64,000 bases of DNA from Delphinus delphis. Its lineage: Eukaryota > Chordata > Mammalia > Artiodactyla > Delphinidae. The DNA is taken from NCBI RefSeq assembly GCF_949987515.2, contig NC_082701.1:32815755-32879754 (forward strand). The letters are read 5' to 3'. Both the position numbers and the translations under genes were made by a program. Below the pieces are notes generated by a model. It did not search any database and was not told the origin of the DNA. It saw only the letters and a list, made by a program, of their open reading frames with translations. Shown piece by piece: positions 1-12,800 of the stretch (its first letter is position 1; each line of letters starts with the position of its first letter).

Positions 1-1955
1 TCCAGAATAGATTACACCTTGGGTCACATATCAAGCATCAGTAAATTTAAGAAAATTGAAATCGTATCAAGCAACATTTCTGACCAAAATGCTATGAGAT
101 TAGAAATCAATTACAGAAAAAAAATGTAAAAAACAAAAACACATGGAGGTTAAAAATATGCTACTAAATAACGAAGAGATCACTGAAGAAGTCAAACAGG
201 AAATCAAAAAATACCTAGAAACAAATGACAATGAAAACAAGATGACCCAAAACCTATGGGATGCAGCAAAAGGAGTTCTAATTTATAGCAATACAATCCT
301 ACCTCAAGAAGCAAGAAAAATCTCAAATAAACAACTTAACCTTACACCTAAAGCAATTAGCAAAAGAACAAAAAAACCCCAAAGTTAGCAGAAGGAAAGA
401 AATCATAAAGATCAGATCAGAAATAAATGAAAAAGAAATTAAGGAAATGGTAACAAAGATCAATACAACTAAAAGCGGATTCTTTGAGAAGATAAATAAA
501 ATTGATAAACCATTAGCCAGACTCATCAAGGAAAAAAGGGAGAAGACTCAAATCAATATAATTAGAAATGAAAAAGGAGAAGTAACAACTGATGCTGCAG
601 AAATACAAAAGATCATAAGAGATTACTACAAGCAACTATATGCCAATAGAATGGACAACCTGGAAGAAATTGACAAATTCTTAGAAATGTACAACTTTCC
701 AAGACTGAACAAGGAAAAAATAGAGAATATGATCAGATCAATCTCAAGTAAGGAAATTGAAACTGTCATTAAAAATCTTCCAACAAAGAACAGTCCAGGA
801 CCAGGTGGCTTCACAGGCGAATGCTATCAAATATTTAGAGAAGAGCTAACACCTATCCTTCTCAAACTCTTCCAAAAAATTGCAGAGGGAGGAACACTCA
901 TTCTACAAGGCCATCATCACCCTGATACCAAAACCAGACAAAGATACCACAAAAAAATAAAATTATACACCAATATCACTGATAAACATAGACGCAAAAA
1001 TCTTCAACAAAATACTAGAAAGACGAAAGCATCAATACATTAAAAGGATCATACACCATGATCAAGTAGGATTTATCCCAGGGTTGCAAGAATTCTTCAA
1101 TATATGCAAATCAATCAATGTGATATACCATATTAACAAATTGAAAAATAAAAACCGTATGATCATCTCAATAGATCCTGAAAAAGCTTTTGAAAAAATT
1201 CAACAACTTAATTATAAAAACTCTACAAAAAAGAAGGCATAGAGGGAACCTACCTCAACATAACAAAAGCTATATATGACAAACCAACAGCAAACATCAC
1301 TCTCAATGGTGAAAAACTGAAAACATTTCCTCTAAGATCAGGAACAAGACAGGGTGACCATTCTAGCCACTATTATTCAACATAGTTTTGGAAGTCCTAG
1401 CCACAGCAGTCAAAGAAGAGAAAGAAATAAAAGGAATCCAAATTGGCAAAGAAGAAGTAAAACTGTCATTGTTTGCAGATGACATGATCCTATACATAGA
1501 AAATCCTAAAGATGCCACCAGAAAATTACTAGAGCTAATCAATGAATTTAGTAAAGTTGCAGGATATAAAATGAATACACAGAAATCTCCTGCATTCCTA
1601 CACACTCAAAACGAAAAATCAGAAATAGAAATTAAGGAAACAATCCCATTTACCACTGCAACAAAAAGAATAAAATACCTGGGAGTAAACCTACCTAAGG
1701 AGGCAAATGGCCTGTATGCAGAAAACTGTAAGATACTGAGGAGAGAAATCAAAGACGACACAAACAAATGGAGAGATATACCATGTTCTTGTATAGAAAA
1801 AGGGTTATTGTGAAAATGACTATACTACCCAAAGCAACCTACAGATTCAGTGCAATCCCTGTCAAATTACTAATGACATTTTTCACAGAACTAGAACAAA
1901 AAATTTTACAATTTGTATGGAAACACAAAAGACCCCAAATAGACAAATCAATCTT
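1..1955 (+). pseudogene. ORF2: L1-A ORF2, endonuclease end and reverse transcriptase, broken
   Basis: This is the first part of the L1-A LINE-1 ORF2, entering from outside the window. ORF2p is the endonuclease and reverse transcriptase that copies L1 RNA into nicked chromosomal DNA. The opening bases encode the end of the APE-type endonuclease (RIDYTLGH, then the SDQNAMRLEI motif where an active copy has SDH). The reverse transcriptase follows, with KNSPGPGGFTGE near 790-830, QVGFIPGLQ near 1065 and the catalytic FADD near 1475. Frames change near 390, 960 and 1210, and stops interrupt all of it, so it is dead. It stops at 1955 where L1-B was inserted and resumes at 15409. Family assignment is certain; subfamily is not. 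Confidence 0.93.
1944..1955. repeat. Left target-site duplication of L1-B
   Basis: The 12 bases CAAATCAATCTT at 1944-1955 recur at 15397-15408, exactly at the two outer edges of L1-B. Both copies belong to the ORF2 of L1-A. The last two T bases could also be counted with the oligo-T tail. Confidence 0.88.
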
Positions 1956-2329
1956 TTTTGTTGTTTTTCACATCTTTATTGGACTATAAATGCTTTAAAA
2001 TGTTGTGCTAGTTTCTACTGTACAACAAAGTGAATCAGCTATTTGTATACATATATGCCCATATCCCCTCCCTCTGGTGGCTACTTGCGGCTGCCCTCCC
2101 TATCCCATCCCTGAAGGTCTTCACAAATCATCAAGCTGATCTCCCTGTGCTATGCAGCAGCTTACCACTAGCCATCCATTTTACATTTGGTAGTGTATAT
2201 ATGTAAAGGTTACTCTCTCGCTTCATCCCAGCTTCCCCCTCTCCCCACCCCATGCCCTCAAGTCCGTTCTCAATGTCTGTGTCTTTATTCTTGCTGTGCC
2301 ACTAGTTTCATCACTACTGCTTTTTAAAT

Positions 2330-5300
2330 TTTCATATATATGTGGTAGCATATGGTATTTGTTTTTCTCTTTCTGACTTACTTCACTCTGTATGACAGAC
2401 TCTAGGTCCATCCACTTCACTACAAATAACTCAATTTCATTTCTTTATGGCTAATATTCCATTGTATATATGTACCACATCTTCCTTAACCATTCATCTG
2501 TCAATGGACACTTAGGTTGCTTCCATGTCCTGGCTATTGTAAATAGATCTGCAATGAACATTGTGGTACATGACACTTTTTGAATTATGGTTTTCTCAGG
2601 GTATATGTCCAGTAGTGGGATTGCTGGGTTGTATGGTAGTTCTATTTTTAGTTTTTAAAGGAACCTCCATACTGTTCTCCATAGTGGCTGTATCAATTTA
2701 CATTCCCACCAACACTGCAGGAGGGTTCCCATTTCTCCACACCCTCTCCAGCATTTATTGTTTGTAGATTTTTTGATGATGGCCATTCTGACCGGTGTGA
2801 GGTGACACTTCATTGTGGTTTGATTTGCATTTCTCTAATGATAAGTGATGTTGAGCATCTTTTCATGTATTTGTTGGCCATCTGTAGGTCTTCTTTGGAG
2901 AAATGTCTATTTAGGTCTCCTGCCTATTTTTTGATTGCATTGTTTGTTTTTGTGATATTGAGCTGCATGAGCTGCTTGTATATTTTGGAGATTAATCCTT
3001 TGTCAGTTGTTTCATTTGCAAATATTTTCTCCCATTCTGAGGTTTATCTCTTCATCTTGTTTATGTTTTCCTTTGCTGTGCAAAAGCTTTTAAGTTTCAT
3101 TAGATCCCATTTGTTTATTTTTGCTTTTATTTCCCTTACTCTAGGAGGTGGGTCAAAAAGGATCTTGCTGTGACTTATGTCGTAGAGTGTTCTGCCTGTG
3201 TTTTCCTCTAAGAGCTATAGTGTCTGCTGTTTCATTTAGGTATTTAATCCATTTTGAGTTGTTTATGGTGTTAGGGAGTGTTCTAATTTCATTCTTTTAC
3301 ATGCAGCTCTCCATTTTACCCAGGACCACTTATTGAAGAAGCTGTCTTTTCTCCATCATTTATTCTTGCCTCCTTTGTCAAAAATAAGGTGACTATATGT
3401 GCATGGGTTTATCTTTGGGCTTTCTATCCTGTTCTATTGATCTATATTTCTGTTTTTGTGCTAGTACCATACTGTCTTGATTACTGTAGCTCTGTAGTAT
3501 AGTCTGAAGTCAGGGAGCCTGATTCCTCCAGCTCCATTTTTCTTTCTTAAGGCTGCTTTAGTTATTCAGGGTCTTTTGTGTTTCCATGCAAGTTGTAAAA
3601 TTTTTTGTTCTAGTTCTGTGAAAAATTCCAATAGTAATTTGATAGGTATTTCACTGAACTTGTAGATTGCTTTGAGTAGTATAGTTATTTTCACAATATT
3701 GATCCTTCCAATCCAAAACATGGTATATCTCTCCATCTCTTTATGTTATCTTTAATTTCTTTCATCAGTGTTTTATACTTTTCTGAGTACAGGTATTTTG
3801 CCTCCTTAGGTAAGTTTATTCCTAGGTATTTTATTCTTTTTGTTGCAATGGTAAATGGGATTATTTCCTTAATTACTCTTTCTGATCTTTTGTTTTTAGT
3901 GTATAGGAATGTAACAGATTTCTGTGCATTAATTTTGTAACCTTACCTAATTCATTGATTAGTTATAGTAGTTCTCTTGTGGAATCTTTAGGATTTTCTA
4001 TGTATAGTATCATGTTATGTGGAAACAGTGACAGTTTTACTTCTTTTCATATTTGGATTTCTTTTTCTTCTCTGATAGTTGTGGTTAGGACTTCCAAAAC
4101 TATGTTGAATAATAGTTGCAAGCATGGACATCCTTGTCTTGTTCCTGATCTTAGAGGAAATGCTTTCAGTTTTTCATCATTGAGAGATGTTTGCTGTGGG
4201 TTTGTCATATATGGTTTTTATTATGTGGAGGTAGTTTCCCTCTATGCCCACTTTCTAGAGAGGTTTTATCATTAATGACTGTTGAGTTTTGTCAAAATCT
4301 TTTTCTGCATCTATTGAGATGATCATATAATTTTTATTCTTTAATTTAATGGTTAATATGGTTTATCACATTGTTTTTTTGCATATATTGAAGAATCCTT
4401 GCATCCCTGGGATAAATCCCACTTGATCATGGTGTATAATCTTTTTAAAGTGTTGTTGGATTCTGTTTGCTAGTACTTTGTTGAGGATTTTTGCATCTAT
4501 GTTCAGCAGTGATATTGGTGTATAATTTTCCTTTTCTGTGATATCTTTGTTTTTGGTATAAGGATGATGGTGGCCTTGTAGGACAAGTTTGGGAGTGTTC
4601 CTGCCTCCACAATTTTTTGGAAGAGCTTAAGACAGATAGGTGTTAACTCTTCTCTAAATGTTTGATAAAATTCACCTGTGAAGCCATCTGGTCCTGGACT
4701 TTTGTTTGTTGGAAGATTTTTAATCACAGTTTCAATTTCATTACCTGTGATTTGTGTGTTGATATTTTCTAATTCTTCCTGATTTAGTCTTGGAAGGTTG
4801 TCCTTTTCCAAAAATTTGTCCGTTTCTTCCAGGTTGTCCATGTTATTGGCAGAGATTTGCTTGTGGTAGTCTCTTATGATCTTTTGTATTTCTGCTGTGT
4901 TAGTTGTAATCTCTCCTTTTTCATTTCTAATTTTATTGATTTGAATCCTCTCCCTTTTTATTTTTTTTTCTTCATGAGTCTGGCTAAAGGTTAATCAATT
5001 TTGTTTATCATCTCAAAGAACCAGCTTTTAGTTGTATTGATCTTTGCTAATTTTTTTTCATTTAATTCTGCTCTGATCTTTATGAGAGCAGAATTTTGAT
5101 CTTTATCTTTCTGATCTTTATCTTTCTTTCCTTCTACTAACTTTGGGTTTTCTTCGTTCTCTCTCTAGTTGCTTTAGGTGTAAGGTTAGATCGTTTATTT
5201 GAGATTTTTCTGTTTCTTGAGGCCAGAGGTCAGCCTTCAATTTCTATGAACTTCCCTCTTAGAACTGCTTTTGCTGCACCCCATAAGATTTGGATTGTCA

Positions 5301-5796
5301 TTTTTTCATTGTCATCTGTTTCTAGGTATTTTTGTATTTCCTCTTTGATTTCTTCAGTGATCTCTTGATTATTTACCAGTGCACTGTTTAGCCTCCAAGT
5401 ATTTATGGCTGTTAGCATTTGCCTTATGTATTGAAGTGCCCCTCTGTTGGGTGCATAAATATTTATAATTGCTATGTTTTCTTCTTAGATTTATCCCTTG
5501 ATCATTATATAGTGTCCTTCCTTATCTCTTATAACTGTATTTATTTTAAAGTCTATTTTATCTAATATGAGTATTGCTACTCCAGCTATGTTATGATTTC
5601 CATTTGCATGGAATATCTTTTTCCTTCCCCTTACTTTCAGTCTGCATGCTTCCCTAGGTTTGATATGGGTCTCTTGTAGACAACATATATACAGGTCTTG
5701 TTTTTGTATCCATTCAGCCAGTTTATGTCTTTTGATTGAAGCATTTAATCCATTTACATTTAAGGTAATTATTAATATGTATGTTCCTGTTACCAT
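2330..5796 (-). pseudogene. ORF2: L1-B ORF2 remnant
   Basis: This is an endonuclease and reverse transcriptase pseudogene read on the minus strand. The start near 5796 opens with TYILIITLNVNGLNASIKRH (the NVNGLN endonuclease motif), then CLQETHIK near 5680. The reverse transcriptase lies leftwards, with [20 protein letters not shown] near 4700. The C-terminal region near 2330-2420 still reads [20 protein letters not shown]. Multiple frameshifts and stops break it into pieces of at most about 110 codons. The end is diverged from other copies here, where HIYGI is followed by a stop; this copy reads HIYENLK. No activity is possible. Confidence 0.88.
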
Positions 5797-5854
5797 TTTC
5801 TTAATTGTTTGGGGTTTTTTATTGTAGGTCTTTTCCTTCTTTTCTGCTTCCTGC

Positions 5855-6750
5855 TTAGAGAAGCTCCTTTAGCATTTGTTGTAAGGCTGGTTTGGTGGTG
5901 CTGAATTCTCGTAGCTTTTGCTTGTCTGTAAAGCTTTTGATTTCTCCATCGAATCTGAATTAAATCCTTTCCAGGTAGAGTAATCTTATTTGTAGGATTT
6001 TCCCTTTCATCATTTTAAATATGTCCTGCCGCTCCCTTCTGGCTTGCAGAGTTTCTGCTGAAAGATTAGATCTTATAGGGATAAGAGGGATTCCCTTGTA
6101 TGTTATTTGTTGCTTTTCCCTTGCTGCTTTTAATAGTTTTTCTTTGTATTTAATTTTTGATAATTTGATTAATATGTGTCTCGGCATGTTTCTCCTTGTG
6201 TGTATCATGTATGGGACTCTGAGAATCCTGGGCGTGATTGGCTATTTCCTTTCCCATGTTAGAGAAGTATTCGAGTATAACCTCTTCAAATATTTTCTCA
6301 GAAATTTTCTTTTTCTCCTCTTCTTCTTGGAACCCTACAGTTAGAATGTTGCTGCATTGAATGTTTTCCCTGAGGTCTCTAAGACTGTCCTCAATTCTTT
6401 TCATTCTTTTTTCTTTATTCTGTTCTGTGGCAGTTATTTCCACTATTTTATCTTCCAGGTCACTTATCTGTTCTGCCTAATTTATTCTGCTATTTATTCC
6501 TTCCAGATTATTTTTAATTTCAGTTATTGTGCTGTTCATCACTGTTTTTTTGCTCTTCAGTTCTTCTAGAATCTTTTTAAATTTTTCTTGTATTTTCTCC
6601 ATTCTGTTTCTGAGATTTTGGATCACCCTTTCTATCATTACTCTGAATTCTTTTTCAGGTATGTTGCCTATTTCTTCTTCATTTATTTGGTCTTGCATGT
6701 GTTTACCTTGTTCCTTTGTATGTAATATATTTTTTTGTAGTTTCTTTTTC
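5855..6750 (-). pseudogene. ORF1: L1-B ORF1 remnant
   Basis: This is the remnant of ORF1p, the L1 RNA-binding trimer protein with a coiled coil, RRM and C-terminal domain. On the minus strand it shows QINEEEIGNIPEKEFRVMIE near the start (coiled-coil side), TEQNKEKRMKRIEDSLRDLR near 6400, and RNMPRHILIKLSKIKYKEKL plus SAETLQARRE in the C-terminal domain near 6050-6180. The stop codon lies at 5855-5857. At least two frameshifts separate the three open pieces. A poly-lysine run near 6740 comes from a TTTTTC-rich stretch next to the start. Confidence 0.87.
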
Positions 6751-7027
6751 TTTTTCTTTTTTTCTGATGCATGGGGCTGTATTCCTGTCTTACTAGTTGT
6801 TTGGCCTGAGGTGTACAGCACTGGAGTTTACAGGCAGTTAGATAGAGCTGGGTTTTGGTGCCAAGATGAGGACTTCCAGGAGGCTTCAGCCCGAAGAATA
6901 TTCCTTGGTGTCCGAGGTTGTCTGTTAGTCCAATTGTTTGGACTCAGAGCTCTCACCACCGGAGCTTGGGCCTGATCTCTGGCCTCAGAACCAAGATCCC
7001 TCAAGCCACGTGGTGAGGCAAAAAAAT

Positions 7028-7043
7028 AAAAAAGAAGTAGCAG
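7028..7043. repeat. Left target-site duplication of L1-C
   Basis: AAAAAAGAAGTAGCAG precedes the 5' end of L1-C. The bases after its 3' tail read AAGAAGTAACAG (14011-14022) behind further A bases, so the duplication is about 12-16 bp with one G/A difference. Both copies lie in the A-rich part of the L1-B 5' UTR. Confidence 0.85.
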
Positions 7044-7710
7044 GGGACCTTGAAGATGGCGGAAGAGTAAGACATGGAGATCACCTTTCTCCCCACAGAT
7101 ACACCAGAAATACATCTACACGTGGAACAACTCCTACAGAACACCTACTGAAGGCTGGCAGAAGACCTCAGACTTTCCAAAAGGCAATAAACTCCCCACG
7201 TACCTGGGTAGGGCAAAAGAAAAAGAGAAAAAACAGAGACAAAAGAATAGGGATTGCACCTGCACCAGTGGGAGGGAGCTGTGAAGGAGGAAAAGTTTCC
7301 ACACACTAGGAAGCCCCTTCATGGGCGGAGACTGCAGGAGGTGGAGGGGGGAGCTTTGGAGCCGCGGAGGAGTGCACAGCAACAGGGGTGTGGAGGGCAA
7401 AGCGGGGAGATTCCCGCACAGTGTATCCATGCCGACTGGCACTCACCAGCCCGAGATGCTTGTCTGCTCACCAGCCGGGGTGGGCGGGGCTGCGAGCTAA
7501 GGCTCAGGTTTCGGTCAGAGCGCAGGGAGAGGACTGGGGTTGGTGGCTTGAACATAGCCTGAAGGGGTTAGTGCACCACGGCTAGCCGGCTAGCCGGGAG
7601 AGAGTCCTGGGGAAAGTCTGCACCTGCCAAAGAGGCAAGAGACTTTTTCTTCCCTCTTTGTTTCCTGGTGCACGAGGAGAGGGGTTTCAGAGTGCTGCTT
7701 AAAGGAACTC

Positions 7711-7920
7711 CAGAGACGGGTGTGAGCCGCGGCTAAAATCGCGAACCCCAGAGACGGGCGCGAGCCACAGCGAAAAGAACGGACCCCAGAGACGGGTACG
7801 AGCCTCGGCGAAAAGCACGGACCCCAGAGACGGGTGCGAGCCGCGGCGAAAAGCACGGACCCCAGAGACGGGCGTGAGATGCGGCTAAAAGCACGGACCC
7901 CAGGGATGGGCGGGAGACGC
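7711..7920 (+). repeat. 38-bp tandem array in the L1-C 5' UTR
   Basis: Units start at 7711, 7749, 7787, 7825, 7863 and 7901, a strict 38-bp period: five complete units and a 20-bp partial one. Each opens with CAGAGACGGG or a close variant and contains GCGAGCCGCGGC-like, CpG-rich sequence followed by a short A run. The same place in L1-E (42616-42675, minus strand) holds one complete unit and one partial unit. The array creates the repetitive but spurious minus-strand reading RLWGPCFSPRLVPVSGV. Confidence 0.95.
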
Positions 7921-8894
7921 TAAGGCTGCTGCTGCCACCACCAAGGGGCCTGTGTGCGAGCACAGGTCACTATCCACACATTTCTTCCATGGAGCCTGTG
8001 CAGCCCGCCACTGCCAGGTTCCCGGGACAAATTCCCCGGGAGAACACATGGCGGGCCTCAGGCTGGTGCAACGTCATGACGGCCTCTGCCGCCGCAGGCC
8101 TGCCCTGCACGAAGTGCCCCTCTCTCCCCCACGGCCTGAGTGCACCAGAGGCCCCAAATCAGTGATTCCTTTAACCCCGTTCTGTCTGAGCAAAAAACAG
8201 ACGCCCTCCAGCGACCTACACACAGAGGCAGGGCCAAATCCAAAGCTGAGCCCCTGTGAGCTGTGAGAACAAAGAAGAGAAAGGGAAATCTCTCCCAGCA
8301 GCCTCAGAAACAGCGGATTAAACCTCCACAATCAACTTGATGTACCTGTATCTGTGGAATACATGAATAGACAACGAGTCATCCCAAATTGAGGAGTTGT
8401 GTAGATGAAAGGCTCTTGGTGCTCCAGCTAGGAGTCAGGGCTCTGCCTCTGAGGTAGAAGAGCCAACTTCAGGACACTGGTCAACAAGAGACCTCCCAGC
8501 TACACATAATATCAAATGGAAAAAATCTCCCAGAGACCTCCAGCTTAACACCAGCACCCAGCTTCACTCAACGACCAGCAAGCTACAGTGCTGGACAACA
8601 TATGCCAAACAACTAGCAAAACAGGAACACAACCCCACCCATTAACAGAGAAGCTGCCTAACATCATAATAAGGCCACAGACACCCCAAAACACACCACC
8701 AGACGTGAACCTGCCCACTAGAGAGACAAGATCCAGCCTCATCCACCACAACACAGGCACTAGTCCCCTCCACCAGGAAGCCTACACAACCCACTGAACT
8801 AACCTTAGCCACTGCAGATAGACATCAAAAACAGCGGGAACTACGAACCTGCAGCCTGCAAAAAGGAGACCCCAAACACAGTAAGATAAGCAAA

Positions 8895-9787
8895 ATGAGA
8901 AGACAGAAAAACACACAACAGATAAAGGAGCAAGATAAAAATGCACCAGACCTAACAAATGAAGAGGAAATAGGCAGTCTACCTGAAAAAGAATTCAGAA
9001 TAATGATAGTAAGGATGATCCAAAATCTTGGAAATAGAATGGACAAAATGCAAGAAACAGTTAACAAGGACCTAGAAGAAATAAAGATGAAATAAGCAAC
9101 GATGAACAACACAATAAATGAAATTAAAAGTACTCTAGATGGGATCAATAGCAGAATAACTGAGGCAGAAGAACGGATAAGTGACCTGGAAGAAAAATAG
9201 TGGAAATAACTACTGCAGAGCAGAGTAAAGAGAAAAGAATGAAAAGAACTGAGGACAGTCTCAGAGACCTCTGGAACAACATTAAACACACCAACATTCG
9301 AATTATAGGGGTTCCAGAAGAAGAAGAGAAAAAGAAAGGGACTGAGAAAATATTTGAAGAGATTATACTTGAAACCTTTCCTAATATGGGAAAGGAAATA
9401 GTTAGTCAAGTCCAGGAAGCACAGAGAGTCCCATACAGGATAAATCCAAGGAGAAATATGCCAAGACACATATTAAGCAAACTGTCAAAAATTAAATACA
9501 AAGAAGGCATATTAAAAGCAACAAGGGAAAAACAACAAATAACACACAAGGGAATCCCCATAAGGTTAACAGCTGATCTCTCAGCAGAAACCCTACAAGC
9601 TAGAAGGGAGTGGCAGGAGATACTGAAAGTGATGAAGGAGAAAAACCTGCAACCAGGACTACTCTACCCAGCAAGCATCTCATTCAGATTTGATGGAGAA
9701 ATTAAAACCTTTACAGATAAGCAAAAGCTGAGAGAGTTCAGCACCACCAAACCAGCTTTACAACAAATACTAAAGGAACTTCTCTAG
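8895..9787 (+). pseudogene. ORF1: L1-C ORF1, one stop and one frameshift from open
   Basis: The ATG at 8895 opens MRRQKNTQQIKEQDK, followed by the acidic NEEEIGSLPEKEFRIMIV and a coiled-coil region. A TAA at about 9093 interrupts the frame, and a one-base loss near 9195 shifts it relative to L1-D. From 9200 the RRM and C-terminal parts are open to the stop at 9785-9787: NIRIIGVPEEEEKKK near 9290, TPRHIL-type RNMPRHILSKLSKIKYKEG near 9450, and SAETLQARREWQEILK near 9580. The length of about 297 codons is normal for mammalian ORF1p. The product would be an RNA-binding trimer in L1 ribonucleoprotein; this copy cannot make it. Confidence 0.9.
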
Positions 9788-9845
9788 ACAAGAAACACAA
9801 GAGAAGGAAAAGACCTATAATAATGAACCCAAAACAATTTAGAAA

Positions 9846-12800
9846 ATGGGAATAGGAACATACATATCGATAATTACCTTAAATGTAAATGGACTAAATG
9901 CTCCCACCAAAAGACACAGATTGGCTGAATGAATACAAAAACAAGACCCTTATATATGCTGTCTACAAGAGACCCTCTTCAGACCTAGAGACACATACAG
10001 ACTGAAAGTAAGGGGATGGAAAAAGATTTTCCATGCAAATGGAAACCAAAAGAAAGATGGAGTAGCAATTCTCACATCAGACAAAATAGACTTAAAATAA
10101 GGACTATTAGAAGAGACATAGAAGGACACTACATAATGATCAAGGGATCGATCCAAGAAGAAGATATAACAATTGTAAATATTTATGCACCCAACATAGG
10201 AGCACCTCAATACATAAGGCAAATACTAACAGCCATAAAAGGGGAACTCGACAGTAACACATTCATAGTAGGGGACTTTAACACCCCACTTTCACCCATG
10301 GACAGATCATCCAAATTGAAAATAAATAAGGAAACATAAGCTTTCAATGATACATTAAACAAGATGGACTTACTTGATATTTATAGGACACTCCATCCAA
10401 AAACAACAGAATATACATTTTTCTCAAGTGATCATAGAACATTCTCAAGGATAGATCATATCTTGGGTCACAAATCAAGCCTTGGTAAATTTAAGAAAAC
10501 TGAAATTGTATCAAGTATCTTTTCTGACCACAACGCCATGAGACTAGATATCAATTACAGGAAAAGATCTGTAAAAAATACAAACACATGGAGGCTAAAC
10601 AATACATTACTTAATAATGAAGTGATGACTGAAGAAATCAAAGAGGAAATAAAAGAATACCTAGAAACAAATGACAATGGAGACACAACGACCCAAAACC
10701 TACGGGATGCACCAAAAGCAGTTCTAAGGGGGAAGTTTATAGCAATACAAGCCCACCTTAAGAAGCCAGAAACATCTCGAATAAACAACCTAACCTTGCA
10801 CCTCAAGCAATTAGAGAAAAAAGAACAAAAAACCCCAAAGCTACCAGAAGGAAAGAAATCATAAAAATCAGATCAGAAATAAATGAAAAAGAAATGAAGG
10901 AAACAATAGCAAAGATCAATAAAACTAAAAGCTGGATCTTTGAGAAGATAAACAAAATAGATAAACCACTAGCCAGACTCATCAAGAAAAAAAGGGAGAA
11001 GACTCAAATCAATAGAACTAGAAATGAAAAAGGAGAAGTAACAACTGACACTGCAGAAATAAAAGAGATCATGAGAGATTACTACAAGCAACTCTATGCC
11101 AATAAAATGGACAATCAGGAAGAAATGGACAAATTCTTAGAAATGCACAACCTGCCAAGACTGAATCAGGAAGAAATAGAAAATATGAACAGACCAATCA
11201 CAAGCACTGAAATTGAAACTGTGATTAAAAATCTTCCAACAAACAAAAGCCCAGGACCAGATGGCTTCACAGGCGAATTCTATCAAACATTTAGAGAAGA
11301 GCTAACACCTATCCTTCTCAAACTCTTCCAAAATATAGCAAAGGGAGGAACACTCCCAAATTCCTTCTACGAGGCCACCATTACCTTGATACCAAAACCA
11401 GACAAGGATGTCACAAAGAAAGAAAACTAGAGGCCAATATCACTGATGAACATAGATGCAAAAATACTAGCAAACAGAATCCAACAGCACATTAAAGGGA
11501 TCATGCACCATGATCAAGTGGGGTTTATTCCAGGAATGCAAGGATTCTTCAATATACGCAAATCTATCAATGTGATAAACCATATTAAAAAATTGAAGGA
11601 GAAAAACCATATGATCATCTCAATAGATGCAGAGAAAGCTTTTGACTAAATTCAACACCCATTTATGATAAAAACCCTGCAGAAAGTAGGCATAGAGGGA
11701 ACTTTCCTGAACATAATAAAGGCCATATATGACAAGCCCACAGCCAACATCATCCTCAATGGTGAAAAACTGAAAGCATTTCCACTAAGATCAGGAACAA
11801 GATTGCCCACTCTCACCACTCTTATTCAACATAATTTTGGAACTTTTAGCCACAGCAATCAGAGAGGAAAAGGAAATAAAAGGAATCCAAATCGGAAAAG
11901 AAGTAAAGCTGTCAATCTTTGCAGATGACATGATACTATACATAGAGAATCCTAAAGATGCTACCAGAAAACTACTGGAGCTAATCAATGAATTTGGTAA
12001 AGTAGCAGGATACAAAATTAATGCAGAAAAATCTCTGGCATTCCTATATACTAATGATGAAAAATCTGAAAGTGAAATCAAGAAAACACTCCCATTTACC
12101 ACTGCAAAAAAAAGAATAAAATATCTAGGAATAAACCTACCTAAGCAGACAAAAGACCTGTTTGCACAAAATTATAAGACACTGATGAAAGAAATGAAAG
12201 ATGATACAAATAGATGGAGAGATATATGATGTTCTTGGATTGGAAGAATAAATATTTTGAAAATGACTCTACTACCCAAAACAATCTATAGATTTAATGC
12301 ACTCCCTATCAAACTACCACTGGCATTTTTCAAAGAACTAGAACAAAAAATTTCACAATTTGTGTGGAAACACAAAAGACCCCGAATAGCCAAAGCAATC
12401 TTGAGAACAAAGAAAGGAGCTGGAGGAATCAGTCTCCCTGACTTCAGACTATACTACAAAGCTACAGTAATCAAGACAGTATGGTACTGGCACAAAAACA
12501 GAAGGATAGATCAATGGAACAGGATAGAAAACCCAGAGATAAACTCACGCACATATGGACACCTTATCTTTGATAACGGAGGCAGGAATGTACAGTGGAG
12601 AAAGGACAGCCTATTCAATAAGTGGTGCTGGGAAAACTGGACAGCTACATGTAAAAGTAGGAGATTAGACCACTCCCTCACACTATACACAAAAATAAGC
12701 TCAAAATGGATTAAAGACCTAAATGTAAGGCCAGAAACTATCCAACTCTTAGAGGAAAACATAGGCAGAACACTCTATGACATAAATCACAGCAAGATTC

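Larger units (their letters stand above)
1956..7027 (-). mobile_element. L1-B, 3' tail through ORF2, ORF1 and inner 5' UTR
   Basis: This is a LINE-1 in minus orientation. Its tail is the T-rich run from 1954, and the 3' UTR carries the reverse complement of an AATAAAG-type end near 1970. ORF2 and ORF1 pseudogenes follow, then the inner 5' UTR. The copy breaks at 7027, where L1-C was inserted, and its outer 5' UTR continues at 14023-15396. The two pieces total about 6.45 kb, so L1-B was essentially full length when it landed in L1-A. Confidence 0.92.

Noticed and set aside
323..529. Hydrophobic antisense frames such as the leucine, isoleucine and phenylalanine-rich ones opposite every ORF2
   Set aside because: They repeat at the same ORF2 position in each L1 copy and are shadows of the lysine-rich sense frame.
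7711..7920. Regular 38-bp spacing suggesting a CRISPR-like array
   Set aside because: Units are head-to-tail without unique spacers, and the context is a mammalian L1 leader.
7254..8331. Multiple GC-rich open frames on both strands
   Set aside because: They lie in the L1-C 5' UTR; the repetitive minus-strand frames come from the 38-bp array.
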